Positions 1 to 7,791 of a stretch of DNA of 64,000 bases are shown piece after piece. The notes under the pieces are model-generated. The model saw nothing but the letters and a program-made list of their open reading frames with translations, ran no database searches and had not been told where the DNA came from. The DNA is from Pelagicoccus sp. SDUM812005. Its GTDB lineage: Bacteria; Verrucomicrobiota; Verrucomicrobiia; Opitutales; Opitutaceae. Location: the NCBI RefSeq assembly GCF_031127875.1, contig NZ_JARXIA010000004.1:124001-188000 (forward strand), read 5' to 3'. The position numbers and the translations under genes are program-made. Numbering within the stretch: position 1 is the stretch's first letter; the number at the start of each line of letters is the position of its first letter.

Positions 1-2
1 TT

Positions 3-107
3 GTGCGAGGCAAACCTTCGGGGCGCTCCTGGCGCAGCAGAAAACCGCCCCTATTCGACATGGAAGGCAAGGCCGTTAAGGGGTATTTGCGGCCAGGCAA
101 CAGATAA
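3..107 (+). CDS. C-terminal end of an unknown protein cut by the window edge
   Basis: An open frame runs in from the window start and stops at TAA (105-107). It encodes about 34 residues, rich in Arg and Lys, with a PPLFDMEGKAVKGYL-like stretch near the end. No family is recognisable from so little sequence. It is reported because the frame is open to the edge and the composition looks protein-like. It could also be chance. Confidence 0.3.
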   Translation: MRGKPSGRSWRSRKPPLFDMEGKAVKGYLRPGNR

Positions 108-129
108 TGCCGCCCCCGGTTGATGCAGT

Positions 130-597
130 CTAGGATTGGTCGGAGCTTTGGAGTGCCGCAAGGATTGAAGCGAGCATCAGCACTTCTGGTTTCGATTTTC
201 GAACACCGTTTTGCAGGGCCGCTTGCAGGTTGCGGGGCAGCTCGCGGTATACGCCGTCGGCGAGCAGCTTGAGCTGCTCGGCAATGCCGAGTGCAAGTTT
301 GGTTTGCTCACCCAAATCGGACGTACTCGGAACCGGCACGCTGGTTGAGGGCAGCTCGACGTAGAAGCCAAGGAGTTGCTGTTTCGAAAGGCCCAGTTTG
401 TTGGCCTCCTCCATGCTCGGTTCTTTTTGCAGCAGCCTTGAGACCTCCGCGAGCTGGCGGAGCGTGTACTCGACCGTGGTTCTGTTGTGCGTTTGTGGAG
501 CGAGGTGAGGGCGGGCCACGTCGATTGAGATAAGCGTCGGCCGTGAGGTTTTAAGCAGCCTTGCGGCTGCTGATCGTGTAAGGCGTGATGTTCCCAT
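130..597 (-). CDS. Small protein with N-terminal helix-turn-helix, function unknown
   Basis: This is a 155-residue protein if translation starts at the ATG at 597. The N-terminus (RLTRSAAARLLKTSRPTLI) looks like an excisionase/MerR-type helix-turn-helix. The remainder is predicted helical with no recognised domain. A longer frame starts at 711, but that ATG overlaps the start of the divergent integrase gene and has no ribosome-binding site. The ATG at 597 has AGGAGG directly abutting it, closer than ideal, so the start is uncertain. Lying head-to-head with a tyrosine recombinase, it could be a recombination directionality factor or a regulator of that gene. This is inference; the family is not identified. 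Confidence 0.55.
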   Translation of the reverse strand: MGTSRLTRSAAARLLKTSRPTLISIDVARPHLAPQTHNRTTVEYTLRQLAEVSRLLQKEPSMEEANKLGLSKQQLLGFYVELPSTSVPVPSTSDLGEQTKLALGIAEQLKLLADGVYRELPRNLQAALQNGVRKSKPEVLMLASILAALQSSDQS

Positions 598-709
598 CCT
601 CCTTCTATGAGTGTTAACAGGGCGAATCCAAATCAGGCGACGAAAGCCAGGGTAGACGCTCTCGAAAACTTTTTTTTGCTTTGGCTTCCTTAAATAAAAT
701 AGGGGTAGC

Positions 710-1939
710 ATGGCATTAGATCATGCAGATAGGAACGACCCTCAGGGTCAATTGACAGTAACCGTCGACGGTCGGAGCTACAGACTCGTCCATCGCATCC
801 ACTATAGGGGAGGCAAAGGGAAACGGAGCAAGAACCTTTACCTGCGAATGTCCGTGGGGGGCAAGCAGCGTTGGATCAATCTCAAAACCAGCGATCCCGA
901 CTTGGCCGTCTTAGCGGCGCGAAAAAAGCTTCTAGTTGGCCCGTCGCTCAAAGTCGAGGATGTCGATTTTTCGCCGGCTACCGTCGCGCAGTACTTGGCT
1001 GCCTTCAAGGCGCTCGGAACTTTGCCGCCGAAGACCTACCGAGACTACCGGAACAGGGTTCTGCGTGTCGTCGCGTGGATCAAGGGTATCGAAGTTCCAA
1101 TCGCGACGAGAGGTCCTCGACGTATAGCTTTTGAGCGAGAGGTGGGAGCCGTAAGGCTATTGATGATCAAGGAGCGGGATCTGATGGCCTGGCGAGAGCG
1201 CCAGGTGGAACTTTGCCGTCGCGACGCGAAGGATCGGCTGAGCCCACGAACAGCAAACGGCTCGATCGCCGCCTGGTGGGCTGTTTTTCGGAAGTCATCG
1301 CTTTGGCCACTGTTTGGCCTGACAAGCTTTCCAGGGCTCGGGATGAAAAAGCTCTCTGCGAAGAAAGTAATTTTCCGTACTTTGGTCCCTCTGCAAGGCT
1401 TGATTGATAAAGCTAAACAAGAGCTCAGGGAGCAGGATCCCGATTGCTACGACCTGTTCCTGCTCGCTACTGCCCTGGGGCTCCGGCTCAAGGAAGCGGA
1501 CATGTTGTTGTGGTCCGCTTTTAATTTCGACCGCAAGATTCTCGATCTCAAGGCGAGCGTCTTGTACGGATACAAGAGCTACCAGTCTGAGGGGGAGGTG
1601 AAAATCTATAGCGACAAGGTTCTGGATCATTTCCGTTCGCGCTTTGAAAATCGAGCCGGCGACTTCGTCTTGAAGTCCGAGCGCCCGGCCGGGGAGGACA
1701 AAGACACTACCTACTATCGCTGCGAACCGACGAGTGATCGCCTGAAGGCATGGCTTCGCTCCCATGGTGTTGTATGCGATAAGCCGATACACTACTTGAG
1801 GGGGACGGGTGGGAACCAAGTCCGCATCGATAACGACATATTCGCGGCGCAGTGCTTCCTGCGGCATGCCAGCGTCCAAACGACCATTGAGTTCTATTCT
1901 GAGGTAGACACGAGCTACAGCACGACTCTGGAATTCTAG
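710..1939 (+). CDS. Tyrosine recombinase / phage-type integrase
   Basis: A 409-residue site-specific recombinase that would cut and rejoin DNA at att sites through a covalent 3'-phosphotyrosine. Residues 1-80 look like an arm-binding domain and 90-200 like the SAM-like core-binding domain. The catalytic domain shows Arg259 (ALGLRLKEAD), a candidate beta-hairpin Lys289, His361 and Arg364 (HYLR), His386 (LRHAS) and the nucleophile Tyr396 (EFYSE). All catalytic positions are present, so it may be active. A weak SD (AGGGG) precedes the ATG, and a good terminator follows. It sits 400 bp from the 3' end of a tRNA gene, a classic attachment site for such integrases, so it probably belongs to an older island independent of the Tn7-like element. 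The mobile element it serves is not determinable here. Confidence 0.85.
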   Translation: MALDHADRNDPQGQLTVTVDGRSYRLVHRIHYRGGKGKRSKNLYLRMSVGGKQRWINLKTSDPDLAVLAARKKLLVGPSLKVEDVDFSPATVAQYLAAFKALGTLPPKTYRDYRNRVLRVVAWIKGIEVPIATRGPRRIAFEREVGAVRLLMIKERDLMAWRERQVELCRRDAKDRLSPRTANGSIAAWWAVFRKSSLWPLFGLTSFPGLGMKKLSAKKVIFRTLVPLQGLIDKAKQELREQDPDCYDLFLLATALGLRLKEADMLLWSAFNFDRKILDLKASVLYGYKSYQSEGEVKIYSDKVLDHFRSRFENRAGDFVLKSERPAGEDKDTTYYRCEPTSDRLKAWLRSHGVVCDKPIHYLRGTGGNQVRIDNDIFAAQCFLRHASVQTTIEFYSEVDTSYSTTLEF

Positions 1940-1970
1940 GATCTTCCGGGAAGCCGAACTAACGTAAACC

Positions 1971-2009
1971 CCAGCCATGCCATCGCGTGCAAGGCTGGTG
2001 ATTTTTTTT
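1971..2009 (+). terminator. Rho-independent terminator after the integrase gene
   Basis: The arms CCAGCC (1971-1976) and GGCTGG (1993-1998) can pair and are followed by a run of eight T. It lies 31 bp after the integrase stop codon, on the same strand. Confidence 0.7.
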
Positions 2010-2253
2010 GGTTCTTCACCATTTTGCGGCGGCTGTCCGAAGCTCGGGAATTGTCGCTTGGGTAGCTCCGTTGGCTTCGAGCCGGTCGTTGCGGTTTGGG
2101 GGCTATCGGACCTGGGGGGCTGGTCCATTCGACGCCGAGAGGGCGGAGCTTAGCTGGGCGGGAATCTTTCTGGAAGGTGCGATTCTAGTGCCTTGTGCAA
2201 ATCTCCTTGCCGCCAGCCTTTCGAAGAGGCAGCTTTTCCGTCGAAAGGCGAAT

Positions 2254-2275
2254 CTAGTACAGAACTAGTACAGAA
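2254..2275. repeat. Tandem 11-bp direct repeat
   Basis: CTAGTACAGAA occurs twice, head to tail, in the 400-bp gene-free stretch between the integrase terminator and the tRNA. It could be a recombinase-binding site or an attachment-core remnant. Apart from the hairpin next to the tRNA, nothing else stands out between 2010 and 2338. Confidence 0.35.
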
Positions 2276-2312
2276 TCGGAAAACGCTTTACATGCGGTTT
2301 TGGTGTCTCTCG

Positions 2313-2337
2313 TAAGTCGTTTATGATTAACGACTTA
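2313..2337 (-). terminator. Hairpin just downstream of the tRNA
   Basis: A perfect 9-bp stem (TAAGTCGTT / AACGACTTA) with a 7-nt loop starts 1-2 bp after the tRNA CCA end. It lacks a U-tract in the tRNA direction, so it may be a processing or transcript-end structure rather than a canonical terminator. Confidence 0.45.
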
Positions 2338-2338
2338 T

Positions 2339-2415
2339 TGGTAGGCCCGCTCGGACTCGAACCGAGGACCAATGGATTATGAGTCCACTGCTCTAACCAA
2401 CTGAGCTACAGGCCC
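2339..2415 (-). tRNA. tRNA with CAT anticodon (tRNA-Met or tRNA-Ile2)
   Basis: The minus strand folds into a full cloverleaf: acceptor GGGCCTG with matching 3' strand (a G.U closing pair at 1-72), D arm GCTC, anticodon loop CTCATAA (anticodon CAT), T arm CTCGG/TTCGAGT/CCGAG, and an encoded CCA end. A CAT anticodon means elongator Met, initiator Met or lysidine-modified Ile2. The lack of initiator features and the overall sequence suggest elongator Met or Ile2, which cannot be separated by eye. The Tn7-like element begins only 7 bp upstream of its 5' end. Confidence 0.95.
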
Positions 2416-2417
2416 AA

Positions 2418-2422
2418 CTTAC
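2418..2422. repeat. Target-site duplication, left copy (CTTAC)
   Basis: The five bases immediately outside the left TGT terminus are identical to the five immediately outside the right ACA terminus (40137-40141). A 5-bp duplication is the hallmark of Tn7-family insertion. Confidence 0.9.
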
Positions 2423-2549
2423 TGTCGTTTCACTCATAAGTCTGCACTTAGTGCAGGCTGATGTGCAATTTTTGCGAGTGCAAACTTATGTGCAATTTTG
2501 CGAGTGCAAATTCATGCGCAATTCGATGCCAGTGCAAACTTATGTGCAA
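2423..2549. repeat. Left transposon end with TnsB-type repeats
   Basis: The terminal site (2435-2447, CATAAGTCTGCAC) is followed by four 18-bp copies at 2451-2468, 2478-2495, 2504-2521 and 2532-2549, spaced 26-28 bp. Two of them read exactly GTGCAAACTTATGTGCAA. The internal copies are in the opposite orientation to the terminal site, so sites 1 and 2 form a head-to-head palindrome around 2442-2456 (CTGCAC-TTA-GTGCAG). Each repeat is itself two GTGCAA hexamers 12 bp apart. Confidence 0.85.
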
Positions 2550-2627
2550 ACAACAACCAGTAATGGTGGATTAGCTGGATGCCTAAAATTCCAGCTACTG
2601 CAAGCCAAGAGTTAACCTTGGATTGTC

Positions 2628-2656
2628 GTAACCCTGATTCCCGTCTTCAGGGTTAC
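2628..2656 (-). terminator. Strong hairpin after the tniQ-tnsC-tnsAB operon
   Basis: A perfect 10-bp stem, GTAACCCTGA (2628-2637) with TCAGGGTTAC (2647-2656), lies 80 bp past the tniQ1 stop, between the operon and the left repeats. There is no clear U-tract. It would isolate the transposon end, and the nearby tRNA, from operon transcription. Confidence 0.5.
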
Positions 2657-2735
2657 ATGCCGAGGGGGCATCGGAAGGGTTTTGTTTGGAGTCCCCGGGG
2701 GAGGGGTCTCCTTTTGGGGTGGCGTTCCTTGGGGC

Positions 2736-4016
2736 CTACGCCTTGTTCTGCAGGTCGGCGACGAAATCGTTTGTCCACTCGGCCCTGAAGACTCCAGGAT
2801 TTTTCATGAAATGGACCATGTTTCGTTTGTTTGCTGGCATGCCAAGCTCGTGGCAAAGTTCCGCTGCTTCGGTGATTTCCGCTTTGATTCCCGCCGTTGC
2901 GACTCTGCTTCGCGCGCTCCTGAATAGAAGGTGCTTCGAACAGTACTCTTTCGCCATTTCAGGGTACCTGTTTCTGACGGCCCCGTGGGACTGTTTCAGT
3001 TCGTTTTCGCAAAGCGACCGAAAGGAAACCCTTGAGTACGCTCTGCTTGCTAGGGCTTTGTTGAGGAACTCTTCGGTTCTCTCGTGATCGAGCTCAGCTT
3101 TGCTTCTCCGCTTTTTAGGTCGGATGGCCAGCTTGAGTGGGTTTTGGGTTCGTTCTGCTGATCCTAACCCGAGATGTCGCTGGGTGAAGAACTCGACTGG
3201 TTTCACGTTGAAGCACTGGAGGACGTTGAGGAATTCGTCGATCTTTGGCAACGCGTTGTCCGCAAGCCACGAGCGAATGCATGATTTCGAGACCCCGAGG
3301 CTCTGGCTTTGCCCAGAGCTGCTGTCCAGGTTGAAGTATTCGAAATGCGCATGGAGCGACTTGCTGAAGCTAAAGCCGGAAGTGGCCCCGGTATAGGCGA
3401 GCAATTCGCCAATAGATCGGCTAGACCAGATGTAGTACTTGCGATTGTTGTAGCTACGGTGGGACCTTTCGTATTGATCTAGCTCCTCGGGCGGGTTTTC
3501 GCAGTATTCCTCGAGTTTGGCGTCGCAGTGGCTGCAGTATCCTATTTTGCCAGCAAGAGTACTGGCTTTGGCTTGCTTCTTGCAGCGGTTGCAAAACGTT
3601 TCAAGTAACTCGCCTTCCTCTGTCCAGTGTACCGGTTTGATTTCGAAGAGCAGGCGTTCGTATTGCGAGCTTTCCCACGGGGCGAAGTACTTTTGGGTCT
3701 TGAGGATTCCAGGTCCAATCACGTGGTTCCATCGAAGGGTTGTGAGGAGGGCCAATTGAGAGGCAGCCGTTAGCCTTTCAACCGCTTTTATCAGCTTAAC
3801 CGCAGTTTCGGTTCCTGAATTCAATGTGCTGAACAGGCTGTTGTTGAAGCGATTGCGTTTCCCGAGATCGATTGAGGCATTTCGTGAAAGGTACGTCATC
3901 AGATCTGATAGCGGCACGTAGTTGGCGCTTGCCAGTCGTGTCAGGTAGGAGGTAAGCGACTCGACTGACGCTGTTCCAATTCCGAGGGGGGCGACGGTAA
4001 CCAGTGAACTTTTCAT
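2736..4016 (-). CDS. tniQ: TniQ/TnsD-family target-selection protein 1
   Basis: A 426-residue TniQ family protein, the Tn7-type factor that binds target DNA (TnsD-like) or an adaptor and recruits TnsC. The N-terminus (PLGIGTASVESLTSYLTRLA) matches the TniQ start, and a zinc-binding pair of motifs lies at Cys142/Cys145 and Cys161/Cys164. A C-terminal helical half contains a likely HTH around residues 245-280. Its start overlaps the tnsC stop by 4 bp (ATGA), so the two are translationally coupled, and it is the last gene of the tnsAB-tnsC-tniQ operon next to the left end. As the operon-encoded TniQ it is the best candidate for recognising the tRNA attachment site; this is inference. A second TniQ lies at 9517-10866. 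Confidence 0.9.
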   Translation of the reverse strand: MKSSLVTVAPLGIGTASVESLTSYLTRLASANYVPLSDLMTYLSRNASIDLGKRNRFNNSLFSTLNSGTETAVKLIKAVERLTAASQLALLTTLRWNHVIGPGILKTQKYFAPWESSQYERLLFEIKPVHWTEEGELLETFCNRCKKQAKASTLAGKIGYCSHCDAKLEEYCENPPEELDQYERSHRSYNNRKYYIWSSRSIGELLAYTGATSGFSFSKSLHAHFEYFNLDSSSGQSQSLGVSKSCIRSWLADNALPKIDEFLNVLQCFNVKPVEFFTQRHLGLGSAERTQNPLKLAIRPKKRRSKAELDHERTEEFLNKALASRAYSRVSFRSLCENELKQSHGAVRNRYPEMAKEYCSKHLLFRSARSRVATAGIKAEITEAAELCHELGMPANKRNMVHFMKNPGVFRAEWTNDFVADLQNKA

Positions 4017-4954
4017 GGGCGTGCTCCCAGTTCGTCCTCAGGCTTTTTGCGCTTCCCTGGCCTTCGGCTTCCTTTCGAGGACTCTTTGCGTTGATCTGGT
4101 GCCCTGCTGCGAGCGAAGAAGCTTCGGACTTCGTCTATTTCTTGAGGCCGTTGATTGTAGGGGTCCACAGGGTTGACTTGTTTAATTAGTTCCTTGGTGA
4201 CCGTGCTTATCTCGAATTCCGACGCGACGGCTTCGCATCTTACCAGGAGTTCCTTCAACGCACCGATGCAGCCGTTCGTTGCGTCAAAGATGTGCTGAGC
4301 GTCCTTCCTTAGGTCCTCGCACAACTCGAGCGAAGTCTCTTTGAGGAATGCTGTGAGGGCCTGGCTGAAGACTTTACGTTCCTTTTCGTTGTGCGCGGAG
4401 TACGGTTTGAAGTGTAGGACGTGTGACCTGTTGATGACTTGGCCGTCCAGCGCTATAATCTTGGTCAAATGTCCCGTGCCGACGAACATATGCGGCACTT
4501 GGGTAATATTCATCAAATTCTTCAGGAACTGAAGGTTTGCGTATGTTTGCCTTGTACTTTCCAGGGATATGAAGAGATCCGCTTCGTCGATTATAACAAG
4601 CTTAACGTTCTGTTCCTTTATTCTTTTTGTGATCAGCTTGAGGGACAGGTCTTGGGTGGTCCTTTCTCGTACTCGAGATTCGGCGAAGGGATCGCCCAGC
4701 GCTTTTAGGTAGCTTACGAGAAAGGGTTTGTAGGTGAAAAAATTGGTTTGTCGAGGCGGGCAGTTAAAGTATATTGCGTTAGGTCCTCTGTTGTTATAGT
4801 CATCGTAAATCTCTCGGGCCAAGGTTGTCTTTCCGACTCGAGACACTCCGACCAGAAATATCATAAACTGTGTGAGTCTAGAGTTTATTAGGGATGTTGC
4901 TATCCTTTTGGCGCGCGCGTAATTGCCGTGCCGATATGGTGCGTTTTGCTTCAT
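4013..4954 (-). CDS. tnsC: TnsC AAA+ ATPase transposition regulator
   Basis: A 313-residue AAA+ ATPase that in Tn7-family elements forms rings or filaments on target DNA and links TniQ/TnsD to the TnsA/TnsB transposase. Walker A is GVSRVGKTT (Gly36-Thr44) and Walker B is VIIDEAD with Asp123-Glu124. The basic C-terminus (RRPGKRKKPEDE) may contact partners. The ATG lies 18 bp after the tnsAB stop and the stop overlaps tniQ1 by 4 bp, giving a compact operon. The length is close to short TnsC/TniB proteins and shorter than Tn7 TnsC (about 555 aa), so target-immunity or TnsA-interacting extensions may be reduced. Confidence 0.9.
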   Translation of the reverse strand: MKQNAPYRHGNYARAKRIATSLINSRLTQFMIFLVGVSRVGKTTLAREIYDDYNNRGPNAIYFNCPPRQTNFFTYKPFLVSYLKALGDPFAESRVRERTTQDLSLKLITKRIKEQNVKLVIIDEADLFISLESTRQTYANLQFLKNLMNITQVPHMFVGTGHLTKIIALDGQVINRSHVLHFKPYSAHNEKERKVFSQALTAFLKETSLELCEDLRKDAQHIFDATNGCIGALKELLVRCEAVASEFEISTVTKELIKQVNPVDPYNQRPQEIDEVRSFFARSRAPDQRKESSKGSRRPGKRKKPEDELGARP

Positions 4955-4972
4955 GATGCTAGATTGAGCTTT

Positions 4973-7609
4973 TTAGTCTTCGAACAGATCCATCTCGATG
5001 GGGTCAGTTGTCGTGTCGTCTAGGGCTATTTCGAGTTTCTGGTTCTCCTTCTTGTTGTTCTTTGGGGCGGGCGATTGGGGTTGCTTTGGAAGGGTCTTCT
5101 CCTTGATTTTAAGTTCCTGCAGCCATGCCGCCTTGTCGGTGACTCGTAATTTTTTAAGTAGCGGTCGCAGCGCTGCTTTTGCGCTTTCTAGGATGCTGAA
5201 CTCTCTGATTTCCGCGACGGACATGATGTTTTTCTTGTGCCCTTTAAGTTCCGCCCTGTGGTATTCCCCCTTGTAGGCGAATTCGATGTAAGTGAGATCA
5301 AGTGGGTCGTATCTTACCGGTAGGCTTTCCTTGTCGAGTTCTGGTCTGCTGAGGATAGCGGAACAGTATGTGAGGTTGTGCAGCTCCAAGGCCCCTCTGC
5401 GTACTGTTCGCTCTCCGTTACCCGAGGCTTCCGGGAGTGTCGCGGAACGAAATTTGTCAGCGTCGGATACTATCCGTTTTTCTTCGCTCAAAAGCTTTGA
5501 GAAACTTGCATCGTGTTTTTCGCGAGGTGTCGTGCAGATGCTGCTGTGTATGAGCGTTTCGTTGTACTTTTTAACGTAGTTTGCGAAGGTGTCCTCGACG
5601 TCACATATTCGCCATACGGCACGGTTCTTCGCTTTGAATTCCCTTGAGACTGATCGTGGGTTTACCATGAGTACCGTGTTGCCTTTCATGTTGTGCCACA
5701 AGTCGAGGTTCGCCGTCTTGAAGAACCGTTCGACTTTGTTCCCGCACCTTGGCTTCCCTACGGGTCTGTAGTGGATATCCGTGCGGTATCTAGCGCATAG
5801 CCCCTGAAACATGCCGGAGCTAAATTCGCTTCCGCCATCGACGCTAAAGCAGGTTGGCATGTATCCTACGTTCGATAGGATGCTCCTCATCGTAAGCATT
5901 ATGGACGCTCGGGAAGGCGGGATCATGAGGAAGCACCACCCCAGTATCATGCGACTGAACGTGTCGATTGCGACAGTCAGCCATAGCCTGCCTGATAGTT
6001 TTATCGACTCCTCCCCGATCGCTTCGAGGTCAATCTTCGTGTGGTCGATCTCGACGACGTGCCCGGCGTATTTGCCTACCGCCATCCCGGAGTGTTTCCC
6101 GGAGTAGTGTTGCTCCTTTTGGTAGGCAGCCTTTGGTCCTTCTTTTTTGAGGGTGACCAGACGTTCGCTAATTCTCTTGAAGGCCCTTGTGAAGCTTGAA
6201 TAGGTAACGGCTGGAAGCTTTCTGCGTTCCGCTTCAATCGCATAGTCCGCCCATGCTTGATGCAAGTTCTTGCTCTCTCGAGAGACCGAATCGGTGAGTC
6301 CGAAATTTTCGACATCCCTGATGTTGGCCTTCTCAAGCTCCTTGTCGCTCAAGCCCAGGTACGCCCTAAATATATAGCTTTTTAGGAGGTTGATCGACTT
6401 GCGATCCGTTTTAGGTTTTGTATTGCCGTTTCGTATTCTAGGTATGAGCCCTGAGATTCCGCAGCCGTACGCTGAGAGTCCAAACTTGTACTGCGCTTTG
6501 TAGCTGTAATATGTTCGTCTCGTTAGGCATTTCTTGTCGCCTCTTTCGTATCTGGATATTTTTTTTAGCTTCTCTAGCGCAATTCTTTGCCTGTCTGGAC
6601 TAGAGGCGTTGTAGGGGGTGTCTGGCTGTTGTGTATTGGAGGTATTGATCGTGCCCTCGCGAAACTTCTCTTCGATCGCGGCAGCGTTTAGTTCGGTGGG
6701 TTTATCGTTCTCGTCTATGGCTTGCAGTTTGCCGTTGTGCGAGCCGCAGATGCGGTAGGTTTTTGTGCCCCAGCGTATTTCCGATCCTTCGGACAGATTC
6801 AGCTCTCTTGGAAGGTCTTTAAGTCTTTGGGCACGCGGAACTGTATGTTCCGAGCATAATGAGCTGTATAGACGGAAATTCTTTATATCGTCAAGCGAGG
6901 TGCTGAAAACGTCGCTGTGAAACTTGCCGTTCGCGACGAGCCAGCGAGTGCATTCGAGGGTATCGTTCTTTCCTAATTCCTCGATGATTTCTGCCTGGGT
7001 GACCAATCCTCGGGAGCCAACCAGTTCGGCTATTTTTGTGGCCAACGCCTTGTTGGGTGCCTCCCTTTTTGTATAGCTTTTAAGTCGGCTTGCATTTTCG
7101 TGAAGAGCCGGACCTAGCTCCTCCCTCGTTACCAGTATATGCTGGATTCCCATCTTGGCGAAACTGGCTTCAGCTTCTGGATCGCGGTAACCGTTATGGT
7201 CCTTGATGAACTTGCTGTTCTGCTTTTTCAGCTCCTTTTCAATTTCCTCTTCCGGTTTCGTTTCGATGGCCACTTGGGTTCCGGTGTTGAGGGCTGCGAG
7301 GAAATCGGTGATGTAGTCCCTGGATGTCTCGCGCCCTAGCTTGTCGATGCGCTTAACCCGCACTGGAGGTGGTTGCTCCCAATATGCTGCGACGTGCGGG
7401 CAAACTTCCAAGGCGAGAGCGGTTTCGTACTCATGGTCAGATTCGCACCAAACCGTACGTCCCATTTTGTCGGACGCGAATTTCGTGAGGCGATTTCCGT
7501 AGCCTGTATCTGTTGGGTATCTCGAGGGTCCTTCGGCGATCCTTCTTTCGAGGTAGTGGCGATCGGGAGTGAGGTGGCTGATTTTGCTTAGTATGTGGTT
7601 CAAGTTCAT
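4973..7609 (-). CDS. tnsAB: TnsA-TnsB fusion transposase
   Basis: An 878-residue single polypeptide joining the two catalytic subunits of Tn7-type cut-and-paste transposition. Residues 50-170 are a TnsA-like restriction-type endonuclease: SDHE with Glu60, TDF with Asp102, and ETK with Lys118, matching the TnsA E/D/K active site that cuts the 5' strand. Residues 330-780 are TnsB/Mu-type DDE integrase: Asp522 (EIDHT), Asp591 (VDGGSEF) and Glu627 (KVERFF), which cuts and joins the 3' ends. The middle has an HTH-like DNA-binding region. The C-terminus is Lys/Pro/Asn-rich, ending in an acidic tail (PIEMDLFED) that may contact TnsC. All catalytic residues are present. TnsAB fusions are known in some Tn7-like and I-B CAST elements. 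The upstream region carries a candidate operator and a divergent repressor gene. Confidence 0.93.
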   Translation of the reverse strand: MNLNHILSKISHLTPDRHYLERRIAEGPSRYPTDTGYGNRLTKFASDKMGRTVWCESDHEYETALALEVCPHVAAYWEQPPPVRVKRIDKLGRETSRDYITDFLAALNTGTQVAIETKPEEEIEKELKKQNSKFIKDHNGYRDPEAEASFAKMGIQHILVTREELGPALHENASRLKSYTKREAPNKALATKIAELVGSRGLVTQAEIIEELGKNDTLECTRWLVANGKFHSDVFSTSLDDIKNFRLYSSLCSEHTVPRAQRLKDLPRELNLSEGSEIRWGTKTYRICGSHNGKLQAIDENDKPTELNAAAIEEKFREGTINTSNTQQPDTPYNASSPDRQRIALEKLKKISRYERGDKKCLTRRTYYSYKAQYKFGLSAYGCGISGLIPRIRNGNTKPKTDRKSINLLKSYIFRAYLGLSDKELEKANIRDVENFGLTDSVSRESKNLHQAWADYAIEAERRKLPAVTYSSFTRAFKRISERLVTLKKEGPKAAYQKEQHYSGKHSGMAVGKYAGHVVEIDHTKIDLEAIGEESIKLSGRLWLTVAIDTFSRMILGWCFLMIPPSRASIMLTMRSILSNVGYMPTCFSVDGGSEFSSGMFQGLCARYRTDIHYRPVGKPRCGNKVERFFKTANLDLWHNMKGNTVLMVNPRSVSREFKAKNRAVWRICDVEDTFANYVKKYNETLIHSSICTTPREKHDASFSKLLSEEKRIVSDADKFRSATLPEASGNGERTVRRGALELHNLTYCSAILSRPELDKESLPVRYDPLDLTYIEFAYKGEYHRAELKGHKKNIMSVAEIREFSILESAKAALRPLLKKLRVTDKAAWLQELKIKEKTLPKQPQSPAPKNNKKENQKLEIALDDTTTDPIEMDLFED

Positions 7610-7631
7610 GAGGAGGGTGTGGTTTAGGTTT

Positions 7632-7669
7632 AAGTGTTAAGAAAGTGTTAGAAAGGGGACGAAAGTGAC
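7632..7669. promoter_or_regulatory. Candidate operator between tnsAB and the repressor gene
   Basis: The octamer AAGTGTTA occurs at 7632-7639 and 7643-7650, exactly 11 bp (one helical turn) apart, with a variant AAGTGACA at 7662-7669. It lies 23-60 bp upstream of the tnsAB start, in the 182-bp divergent region shared with the XRE/S24 gene. Assignment to that repressor is inference. Confidence 0.4.
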
Positions 7670-7791
7670 AAATGGCAAGTGGAAAGTGAAAGGTGACTGG
7701 GGGTCGCGCTGTTAAAAGGCGGAAAACCTGGGCGACTTCGCACGAAATAATTTGAAGAAGTTGTCCTGATTGGCTCATCTTGAGGGCTGAA

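Noticed and set aside
1295-2128. 277-codon minus-strand frame antisense to the integrase gene
   Set aside because: The opposite frame has all the integrase catalytic residues; the minus frame has no family resemblance.
2451-2549. Regular 26-28 bp spaced repeats as a CRISPR array
   Set aside because: Units are 18 bp with spacers of about 8-10 bp, diverged, and match the right-end repeats; they are transposase-binding sites.
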